Source: Vandiemenella viatica (taxonomy: Eukaryota; Arthropoda; Insecta; Orthoptera; Morabidae). From it: a DNA stretch of 64,000 nt. The position numbers were made by a program, and so were the translations under genes. The notes below the pieces were generated by a model, which had not been told where the DNA came from, searched no databases, and worked only from the letters and a program-made list of their open reading frames with translations. This document shows positions 55,996 through 64,000 of the stretch, one piece after another (the first letter of the stretch is position 1; every line of letters begins with the position of its first letter). Location: positions 111,466,095-111,530,094 of the forward strand of contig CM061920.1 in the NCBI GenBank assembly GCA_031002005.1, read 5' to 3'.

Positions 55996-57333
55996 CAAGC
56001 AGAGTTCTGTAATTCCAATCTATGGAATAAATTTCATTGGAATCACATGTCTCCTTCTTTATGTTGCAATTTTCACAAACAGTAGTGTAACTACTCCAAG
56101 ATCTCTAGTGCTTGAACGTTAGTTCTAATTTCAAGAGAATGTTCGGGTGTCCACTCGCTTTGAGATACATATCAATAATTGATTTAGATTAAACAAATGA
56201 CATTCTATTACGTTTTGAATTATAAATTTTGTATCCTCCTTAATTATGTGTTTGTTATTATTATACATATACCTATTTACTGACTCTGTACGCCTATTTG
56301 AGAACAAGCAGGTTACTTCCATGAACCATTTAAAGGAATGATTCTGGAAATCGTTACTGGGAAAACCGCGGAATATTAAAATAGTGTTCGATTCCGAGCT
56401 CTCCCGAATACAAGGATGTTCGTTAACCCCGATCAAAGAGGTTCTATCGTGTAAAATGCAATGCAATATAATCCACATCAGTACAGCAGCTCATTAATCT
56501 GATGTTTCCTGAAATACTGTCTTCTGGTGTCATGGTTTCCAATTTATTCCAGATTTCAATGTCTAAAGGTATTCCTGAAGTAGCCTCCTTCCGTATCACG
56601 AAGTATTATGGTCGATTCAGTTAAACATTTTCTCAATATTCTGAAAGTTTCAGTATAAAAAAACGTTTCACGAAAAAAAATTACTATTTTGAGAAATCGT
56701 ACAAAATATGACCGTAAAAACACATCGAAATACCGCATTTTCGAATTCATTCAGCTCTGCTAGTGTGTAAACAAGGTGTTTGGTTTTAAAGTAAAATCAA
56801 GAGTGATTTAAGCACGGAACCAAGAACTAATATTCATTAAACAGTGGCTGCATGTAAAACAATAGTAATATTATTCTAGTTCCTGGTATTTAATATTAAA
56901 CCCAAAGCATTATTGTGATTCAGAAATCAAAAATTTTGTGAGGACTTCTTACTTTCTTTTCACTTCTTCAGGTGCTATTAAAGACTTACTTATTTCTTAG
57001 TTCACGTTTGGCCACGTATTAGAGATAGATAAATGAACAGCCACTTTATTTTTGTTCATTTTGTTCTTTTCAACACGATAAACAATAACGGCTTTCAAAC
57101 AAGGTAACAGTATCGAAATCAAAAATTTTGATGCGTAATTGGTCACATTACTTTTCCTTGTTGCTCGCTCTTGCAGGTGTAAGGGCACTCAAACATTCCT
57201 TCTCGTTTGTTTAATTTCCAGAGTGTATTTATGTCTCCATGTACTGCAGATATGACTACCGCAATCCGTTCGTTATTCACAGAGATACAACTATTATTTA
57301 AAAAAGACGTCGATGCAACTGTTGTAGGAATCT
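55996..57333. other. No recognisable gene
   Basis: AT-rich, with frames up to 115 codons lacking domains. Confidence 0.45.
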
Positions 57334-57545
57334 TACCGAGCGGGAGGACGGCGGTTCGAATCACCGTACGGGCATCCAGATTTTCGTTTTCATGGTTTCC
57401 CCAAATCACTCCAGGTGAATGCCGGATGCTTACTTCATGGCCGAATTCCTTCCCGTTCTTTGTCTGCAATTCCATCCCGTCTCTGATGACCTCGGACGTC
57501 GACGAGGTCTAAAGCCATAACTAAAATAATAATAATAATAAAAAG
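57334..57545 (+). repeat. SINE-A, 5'-truncated
   Basis: Begins 'CCGAGCGGGAGGACGGCGGT', retaining box B ('GCGGTTCGAATCACC') but not box A. The body and the tail 'GACGTCGACGAGGTCTAAAG' follow, with an (AAT)n end at 57523-57540. GTTGTAGGAATCTT before and GTTGTAATCTT after may be a damaged target duplication. Confidence 0.8.
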
Positions 57546-57894
57546 TGTTGTAATCTTGTTTATTCTGCTCGCGTTTCGTCTCTCATCGAGATACTTCAAC
57601 GATCCAAATTTATTATTTTAACGAGCAGCAGAAGAAAAAGTGGTCTTCAATAATTACGTATAAATATATTCATTTCAAACACTGATACATGACTAAAAAA
57701 AGCTGTAAAGCTGTACGTATGGAGCAAAGCTCTTTGTGGAAATGAAACTTCGACTTTATGAATGCCAAAAAGAAATAGAATTGAGGCATTTTAAATATCA
57801 TAACAGGGGGAAAAAATGAAAATTAAGTATACAGCATGTTAAGTAACGCTTGGAATCCGCAGGATATTGACAAATTAGAATCGAACTTTTTTCC

Positions 57895-58041
57895 CTGCTC
57901 TAATGACCACGTCGACGCCAAGGTCATTAGAAGTGGGAAGGGACTGGGGGCGAAGGAAACGGGAAGGAACTCGGCCATGGCTTTTTGAAGGAAGCATCCT
58001 GGCATTCGCCTGGAGTGATTTCGGGATACCATGGAAAATGT
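57895..58041 (-). repeat. SINE-A, 5'-truncated
   Basis: Minus strand: 'CACGTCGACGCCAAGGTCAT' tail, 'GGCGAAGGAAACGGGAAGGA', 'GGAAGCATCCTGGCATTCGC'. It ends in the body at 'CCATGGAAAA'; the head is missing. Confidence 0.75.
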
Positions 58042-58074
58042 TAGAAAACTTAAACTAGGTATGAAGTATTTCAT

Positions 58075-58290
58075 ATAATACATTTCATTTTAAGACATAT
58101 GGGGCTGGTTAATTTGTCAGAGAACGAAACAGCCGAAGGAATAAACTGTAGAGAAACGTAGGGATTAGAATACATGGAGTAGGTAAGGATGTAATTTGTA
58201 ATACCTATGTTGAGATAAAGAGACTAGCTCAGATAGTAAAGGTTGAAAGATTACATCAAACCAGCTGACAGATTAATGACTAACGAAAAT
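58075..58290 (+). mobile_element. RTE-like LINE 3' end fragment, copy 3
   Basis: 'HILRHMGLVNLSENETAEG', 'GLEYME', and a region like 'KDYIKPADRLMT' match the order at 30840 and 38330. Broken frame. Confidence 0.5.
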
Positions 58291-58897
58291 CCACTTTTAT
58301 GCGCCACATAGCATACGAAAATAAAGTGTGGGCTGACTCACTTAGATTGCGATGGTATCAAAGACAGGAGGTAAACCAAGAAAGAAAAAAATTTGCAAAT
58401 GGAATAGAAATAAGGTAGATAGTGTTATCGGAGTAAATATGTCACTGCAGCTTCATGACAGGTTTTTTTTTTTCTTCGTTATTCAGCACGATGCGAGAGG
58501 ATGTAACGTGCATTCCTTGATACGCTGAAACTGGAGACAAACACGGAGAAACCTCACTGCTGCCAGCACGTGTAGAGGAATAAAAAATGCCGCCACCAGA
58601 GAAATTCTACTCCTGACTCAGCAGAGAGGTGACTCCAAACGAGAAACCGAACTACTACTGCGTTTTGTTATCTTTTTAGCAGTTAAATTTTTAATCTAAA
58701 TTTGATGATTTAAAGAATTCTTAAATGAATGGTGAGTTAATTAAATATAATATACATAGAATAAAATATCCTTACAGTTCTCAATTTTTATATAACACTC
58801 GATGATTAAGGTAAAATGAACGATAGTACTCGAAATTATACCGAAAAAGAAAATCGAAACTTCACAACGGTTGGAATCCTCAGGGTACAGACTAAAT
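58291..58897. other. No recognisable feature
   Basis: Nothing recognised. Confidence 0.45.
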
Positions 58898-59108
58898 GGA
58901 ATCAGATCTTTAGAGGTGGGAAAGGTCTGGGGGCAACGAACGGGAAGGAATTCAGCCATGGTCTTTTTAAGGAAGCATTCCGGCATTTGCCTGGCGCGAT
59001 TTCGGGAAACCATGGAAAACCCAAATACGGATGTCCGGACGGGGATTCGAACCAGCGTCCTCCCTACTGCGAGGCCAGAGCTTTAACGCTTAACCCACCA
59101 CGCTCGTT
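58898..59108 (-). repeat. SINE-A copy
   Basis: Minus strand, tail truncated ('GATCTTTAGAGGTGGGAAAG'), complete body, and head 'GACGGGGATTCGAACCAGCG' with 'GCTTAACCCACCACGCTCG' at the 5' end. Confidence 0.85.
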
Positions 59109-59170
59109 TCGCCGGTTCGAGTCGGGCATGATAGGTTTTAATCGAGTATTGTGTTCGTCGTACTAACTAA
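59109..59170 (+). repeat. SINE-D fragment
   Basis: 'CGCCGGTTCGAGTCGGGC' followed by 'TAGGTTTTAATCGAGTATTG' resembles box B and body of SINE-D. It abuts the SINE-A head. Confidence 0.4.
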
Positions 59171-60349
59171 CACGTAAAAGGTTAACCAAGTTGTGATAAA
59201 CAATCAGAAATACTGAGAGCAGGTGAAATGGATATTAGGCCAAATGTCTTTTTTAAGTTAAAAATAATTTAAACTCCAGTCGGTCCCGGTCAATGTAGAA
59301 CTCGTATGAATACCATCAGTTTTTAACAATGCTTTCGATGTTATACAAAGAAACAACTGTTCCGTAATTTTTGTGTGCTTATTTGGCTACACTAGGGTAC
59401 AACTTATATTTTTGTAGAATTTTCTTCGATAAAAAAATGGAATGTTCCGTACTTTGTATACACAATCGCCGTGTATGCTTGATGCAGATGACGTTTCATA
59501 GCATCCTCATAAAGGAGTTATCGTGCAAAGTGTTGTATTTATTGACGAAATACCAATTATATTTGATTCCAGTCTGTCACTCGTAATTATGCTCGTCCTT
59601 TCTGTGATCCGCCTGATTTGTAACCTCAGTAATTAACCAGTGAACACAGTCCGGTCCTACTCGTAAAGTTGGCGAACAATGGGTAGTAAACATTTCCCAG
59701 GCTGTTCGTTCACCTTTACGTTAGTCTCTGCAGCCTTTAATGCAGGTTTTAAATGCGCCGAACTCGTTATGAGGTTGCTGTTTTCTGCGTGTCTTGGACA
59801 TGTCCAACAACTACTCTACTAAAACCGGACTACAGTGGATTCCGCTAATAAAAGGAAGGTATCGTTGCACGAATAATCACAGGGTTGCAACGCTACGAAA
59901 AGCTACCTTTTACTGAAAAGCGACTATAATTAGCTGACTCTTTCGACTGACACAGGAGGAGACATTCTTAACATATCTCGTTTCTAAATGTTCACAATTT
60001 AAAGTTTTACTACAGTTTAAAAACCAGTGGAAAATAATGATGGCGTAATTATCTTCTAATCTCAGACGATAATTTATTATGGACTATCGGCAATTAAAAG
60101 GACCCACTGAATTATGAAAACGACAACACAAAATGTAAGAGAACTGTGTTACTACGCAATGTCATTCTATCAATGTCAAGGCAAACTACATTTTTTGCTA
60201 GTGATTCTTTAAGGAGCTGCTGAACTTTTAAAGAATCTTCTGCACAGAAACTAATATTTCTTCGAAATGTATTATTTTGATCTTCTCGCTATTGGTCGCT
60301 TATAGTCCAAGGAAATTCAGTAACATATTTCTGCTCACTGTTTCCACAT
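59171..60349. other. No recognisable gene
   Basis: Nothing recognised. Confidence 0.45.
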
Positions 60350-60492
60350 AATACCGGAAGGAATAGATTGCAAGGAACGGGAAGCAATTTGACAATGGCC
60401 TTTTGCAGGAACCATACCGGCATTCACCTGGAGTGGCAAACCGAAATCTGGATGCCTGGACCGGGAATCAATCCTATGTCATTCCAACTGCC
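60350..60492 (-). repeat. SINE-A copy, internally deleted
   Basis: Minus strand: 'CAAGGAACGGGAAGCAATTT', 'GGCCTTTTGCAGGAACCATA', 'CCGGCATTCACCTGGAGTGG', and a diverged head ('CCGGGAATCAATCC'). Deletions in the body. Confidence 0.65.
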
Positions 60493-60713
60493 AAGCTTCA
60501 AAGATAATGACTTCTTCAACTGGCTTATTTCTTATCTTTTCTTTTTTTAAAACAGTTCGGGTTTGGCAGTCAGGATATTCGTGTTGAAATCCATATTAGG
60601 GCGTACAGACGGTTTTCCGAATAAACGATAGAAATGATATGATTCTTTTTTCTAGCCAGCAGATCGTGTTACAGGAGGTACAACGAGCCGCTTCTAAACG
60701 GTTTTGTGATAGA

Positions 60714-60753
<40 letters not shown>

Positions 60754-61047
60754 AAGCTTCCTCAGAGTTCTTTTTCGTAAGGTTCGATTTATCACCTGGC
60801 TGTTAACTTACAAGGGCGTAGCCAGGTACGGGCAGGGGGGGGCAGCTGCCCCCCCCCCCCTCTAGCTGGACGCGGGTTTGCGCTCGATCAGGGTTCCGCC
60901 GAACCGAAGAGTAAACAATGTTAAGTAACTTTCAAAAATTAATTCGTTCGATTTAAACCTGCTTTCTACTGCTATTTGCGGGAAAACAGACGTTAGCGAG
61001 GGCGAGGCAGAACAACGGGCCACGTACGGCGCTGCTGACGACTCTTA
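60493..61047. other. No gene; homopolymers
   Basis: A run of 38 A at 60715-60752 and a G-run/C-run palindromic tract at 60833-60862 ('GGGGGGGGCAGCTGCCCCCC') that may be the edge of an unclassified element. Confidence 0.5.
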
Positions 61048-61346
61048 GATCGGTTACACACTGGGCGGTTTCGGCCGCGGCGGAAAGTTTTCCGTCGCCG
61101 TCGTTCCAGTAGTGGCACGAGGGATCAAATGGGAGCTTACACCCACGGCAGAGCTGCCGTCGACGGCAGGTATGCAGCCGTGCGCTGCCACTACATTCGA
61201 CGGTAATTTCACCGCCCCATCCAGGCAGTGGCCCATGTGGTCAAATAGGCGCTTGCACACTTCGGCCATTTTTTAACCGCTTGTGCGCTTTCAGTCTGTT
61301 AAAGTTAACATTTTTTGAATTTAAAAATCGTAATGTATGTTAAGTG

Positions 61347-61520
61347 ATGATGGATACTGATCTTCTCATTTCGTTAGCAGTTTTAAGAGATAAAACTATA
61401 GATTCTTTTAAAGATCGGAACGCTACCAGGAACGCTTGGAAAGAAGTGTGCCTTGAAATTAGGAATGATTTTGACGAAATGAAAAATGAGGAAAAATGCC
61501 TTTGGATAGTAAACTTTTGA
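61347..61520 (+). pseudogene. MADF-domain N-terminal fragment
   Basis: A 57-codon frame starting MMDTDLLISLAVLRDKTIDS. It contains 'FKDRNATRNAWKEVCLEI', the standard first half of the MADF (Myb/SANT-like) domain, and 'NDFDEMKNEE'. A complete domain would go on with a basic/aromatic segment; here the frame ends in 'CLWIVNF' and a stop. This is the DNA-binding partner gene of Harbinger-type elements, truncated by an internal deletion of the element. Confidence 0.65.
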
Positions 61521-62220
61521 TCACGTATTTAAATAAATTTTTAGAGCTTCAACTAGAAGTTGAAAAATGTTGAATCACATTTTATAGAAAGATTTTGATG
61601 TTTAATACTATATAACTATGTCCTCATATCTTAGACATTTGCCAAGGAAAACTTTCAACATTCGAAATTCTGTGGATCAACATTTTTTCCTCTTTTTTTC
61701 TTCTTCTTCTTCTTTTCTTCTAACACAGCAGTGACGAATACAGTGAGACAAGGTGTTCAGTAACTTCGGCATCATCTTCGCCATTTACTTTCGATTTTTC
61801 TTTGTAAAGTAATAGTTATTAAAATACTTAACAGATTACAATTTAATCACAAAAGTTTAACTAGTCGATTGTGCTTGTAAGTATAAAAGCAATATAAACT
61901 CAACACTGAGATTTGATTACACAGTGAAGTATATGTATTAGTTACAAATAAATGTAAGTATTAGCCATTGTATGACATAGTGTATTTTTCAAACTTTTCT
62001 TGTACATCTATACATATTCACCTCAAGAAGTTTTCACCGTAATTAACATAAAATAAATATAGCGGATTGGAATTATATGAAATTAAATGTTTATTTATAG
62101 TAGGCCCATGAGAAATCTGCTTACTTCAAGCAGATTGCCATCATTTCCACACGTTAAATACAATTCATCAACTGGGTATTCCTCCTTTGAATGCCGTACT
62201 TAAGTTTCGCAAGCAACTGT

Positions 62221-62281
62221 TTTTTTTTTTTTTTTTAACAGTTTAACGTCCCTTTTTAACAACGTGGTCTTTAGAGACGGC
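62221..62281 (-). repeat. Minimal 61-bp SINE-A insertion with 11-bp target duplication
   Basis: CAAGCAACTGT occurs at 62210-62220 and 62282-62292. Between them are a T-run (62221-62236) and 45 bp of the variant SINE-A tail ('GTGGTCTTTAGAGACGG'), the same 3' module as in the copy at 25226. All of head and body is missing: an extreme 5' truncation. Confidence 0.85.
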
Positions 62282-62651
62282 CAAGCAACTGTTGAAATAA
62301 ACATCCCAAAATAATTGAAAAACTTGGTGTCGTCGTTCCTCAAATATTCTGTTTTCCTTTCGCTTTTCCTATTCTATGGCTATGGAACCTTCAAAATAAC
62401 AATTTTAAAACTTAACTACGAAGTAATAAACACCAAATTAATTAATTTAACAAAATGAAACTCAGTTCATCAAAAGAAAGGTACTGACATCCGACCACGT
62501 CATCTTTTGCCAGCTTCATAGCAGCGAAAATTTTACCGCTGTAATAGCAGCAACAGTTCTACCGCCGAATATGTAAACACCTCAAATTCTGTAGGCGGCG
62601 ACGGTTAAGTTTCTACTGCGGTGAAAACCGCACAGTGTGAACCGGCCTTAA

Positions 62652-63007
62652 GGGGTTGTGCATAAACTACGTGGCTCGGTCTAGAGGGGGAGGGGTTGGC
62701 TGGAAAGCTACGCTGGGCTACTTAAAAGAGGGGGATTTCCGAGCCAGGCCACGTAGCTTTTCATTCATATCAAGATAGAGAACATACAGAAGCATGTGAA
62801 TAATTATTTCCGTCATTTTATTATCCCCGCTTGTAATTTATGATAGCCTGACAAGAGAAAACAGTACAAAAATGTACTTCAGGAATCATTATGAGAAAAA
62901 GCTACTTGGGGGGAGGGGGAGAGACAAAAGCCACGTTGGGCTACGTGGGGGGGGGGAGGGGGTTCACAGGAGGCCAAAATGGAGCTACGTGGTTTATGGA
63001 CGGTCCC
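62652..63007. mobile_element. PIF-type MITE with TAA target duplication
   Basis: Ends GGGGTTGTGCATAAACTACG (62652) and, inward from 63007, GGGACCGTCCATAAACCACG; TAA at 62649-62651 and 63008-63010. The interior matches 24690-25042. It begins immediately after the Harbinger-like element; the two target duplications overlap in TTAA at 62648-62651. Confidence 0.8.
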
Positions 63008-63010
63008 TAA

Positions 63011-63591
63011 GCTGCGTATTGAGTATGAGCGGCTGCTGCGCGACCCATGTTCGAGCGCGCCAAACCGATTATCCAGGCACTGTCTTTTTGTGAAGCCACA
63101 GTGGACATTTCACGTGCGCGAATAGCCGCAACTTTCACTGTGATCCGACACACTGTATACTAGAAACCTAAACGAAAAATGATTTGGTGGATATAGAAAT
63201 TGTATTTTAATTGAATACAGTGTGGCGAGAAACTCATGGAAGACATTAGATATGAAACCATCGAGGATATAATTAACAAATTTTACGAGATTGACAATCA
63301 TAGAGTTTCTAAAATAAATAATTGAGCCAGTGCACTCAATTTCGGGAGGCATTTCAGTTACTGATAAACGCTGTGACTTCAAGATTTCTAGTAATTGGAG
63401 ACTCGTGTACTAACCTGCATTACCTTTTTCGAGAGTCAAAACAATCATTTATTTGAACAGATGTTTCTGGCGCACTATGCGAAGCTCTGAAAGAATGGTC
63501 AAAGATAAGGTAATAGCAACCGTTTAATACTAATTTTTTTTATTGCTATTCAATTTTCTGTTGCCATTCTTAACGAGAACTTACTCCTTAC
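63011..63591. other. No recognisable feature
   Basis: The 90-codon minus frame at 63110-63382 shows no domain. Confidence 0.45.
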
Positions 63592-63831
63592 TTAGGTAAA
63601 AGGTATTATGTTGATTCTGTCATTTGGCGATTCTATAGATTCGTTGATTGGAGTTTCAAGTGACGGTTGTGGTAGTGATGGAGGTGATACCATCTGAGTC
63701 TGATTAGGCTGCACATTTGCTATTACACAAAAAAATTTGTCACCGTACAATTGTATTAAAAGGCGGCCGTTTTTGTTATCCATGGCAACAAACTGTCGCT
63801 GTGCCGCGCGAGCCAACTCGAACAAAGACAT
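63592..63831 (-). CDS. Hypothetical 79-residue frame, possible 5' exon
   Basis: Starts MSLFELARAAQRQFVAMDNK, then 'GRLLIQLYGDKFFCVIANVQ', then a Pro/Ser-rich part ending INIIPFT. I do not recognise it. The amino-acid mix is less skewed than in chance frames of this AT-rich window, and no repeat family overlaps it. Upstream, TATAAAC (63907-63901) lies 36 nt before a TCAG initiator-like site (near 63871), which is somewhat far for a standard TATA box. The ATG follows 40 nt later. The stop directly precedes GTAAGG, so splicing at that point would still include the stop. Could be chance. Confidence 0.3.
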   Translation of the reverse strand: MSLFELARAAQRQFVAMDNKNGRLLIQLYGDKFFCVIANVQPNQTQMVSPPSLPQPSLETPINESIESPNDRINIIPFT

Positions 63832-64000
63832 CCCGTCTTAACTGCGATTAAATATCGATAGATTTCAGGCTGACTCGACCCGCACACAACGCATCCGATC
63901 GTTTATACTGTGATATAACCAGAGAGCGCGCTAATAATCTGTTCTTTAAAGTAATTAATTTGTATTTTCCGTAAGGCTAACGATGGCTTTTAATATAGTA
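63832..64000. other. Right edge of the window
   Basis: Holds the TATAAAC and TCAG sites discussed for the adjacent frame; otherwise nothing recognised. Confidence 0.4.

Larger units (their letters stand above)
61048..62647 (+). mobile_element. PIF/Harbinger-like element, MADF only
   Basis: Ends GATCGGTTACACACTGGGCG (61048) and, inward from 62647, GGCCGGTTCACACTGTGCGG, flanked by TTA at 61045-61047 and 62648-62650. The left 220 bp are GC-rich and full of CCGCCG/CGGCGG words, as in long subterminal regions of this superfamily. The only coding part is a short MADF frame (61347-61520). No nuclease gene is present. A 61-bp SINE-A remnant has inserted at 62221-62281. The right boundary touches a MITE. 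Confidence 0.65.

Noticed and set aside
1..64000. LTR retrotransposons, endogenous viral sequence, CRISPR arrays
   Set aside because: I saw no long direct repeats with primer-binding sites, no capsid, protease or integrase blocks, and no regularly spaced short repeats.

Overview
The window reads as intergenic or intronic DNA from a large, repeat-rich arthropod genome, most likely an insect. The repeats belong to classes that are abundant there: tRNA-derived SINEs, Jockey/CR1-like and RTE-like LINEs, Tc1/mariner, pogo-like, PIF/Harbinger-like and hAT-like DNA elements, and a decayed copy of an unnamed arthropod gene family. Nothing identifies the species; a polyneopteran would fit but is a guess. 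There are no bacterial operons, CRISPR arrays or rRNA genes, and every tRNA-like box pair sits inside a SINE. I found no confidently intact host gene. One short open frame near the right edge (63592-63831, minus) might be a first exon.

Layout. 0-9 kb: mostly unassigned AT-rich DNA, one GC-rich patch (2.9-3.1 kb), four SINE-A copies and a hammerhead-like motif. 9.97-11.14 kb: a mariner-family element turned into a foldback. 11.6-16.5 kb: another repeat family, a compound foldback (13.2-13.6 kb), more SINE-A, and a Harbinger-like element carrying a broken MADF gene (15.56-16.54 kb). 17.4-18.2 kb: a pogo-like element. 19.6-21.7 kb: a LINE on the minus strand with a visible reverse-transcriptase core. 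22-26 kb: SINE-D, a PIF-type MITE and two young SINE-A copies with exact target-site duplications. 26.1-27.8 kb: a second, decayed LINE on the plus strand. 28.9-32.7 kb: a second hammerhead-like motif, a GC-rich patch, an RTE-like LINE end, and SINE-B split by a hAT-like element. 33.06-36.27 kb: two long inverted repeats bracketing a decayed gene with a PIN/FEN-like region and a cysteine-rich CXC-like tail. 36-46.6 kb: mainly unassigned with scattered SINE-B. 46.6-48.6 kb: a second copy of the 19.6-kb LINE holding two SINE-A insertions. 50.6-51.7 kb: SINE-B split by a hAT-like MITE, next to a PIF-type MITE. 52.3-56 kb: two SINE-C copies with target duplications, SINE-B and a dead Tc1-like transposase. 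57-60.5 kb: four SINE-A copies and an RTE-like tail. 61.05-63.01 kb: a second Harbinger-like element with a MADF frame, abutting a PIF-type MITE.

The parts form a nested record of mobile-element activity. Reverse transcriptases of the LINEs are the likely source of mobility for the SINEs (inference), and SINEs land in LINEs and in the decayed gene. The DNA elements shown here have mostly lost their transposases. The most unusual items are the PIN/CXC gene remnant between inverted repeats, the foldback mariner, two Harbinger-like elements retaining only the MADF frame, and two hammerhead-like motifs whose stem II covaries.
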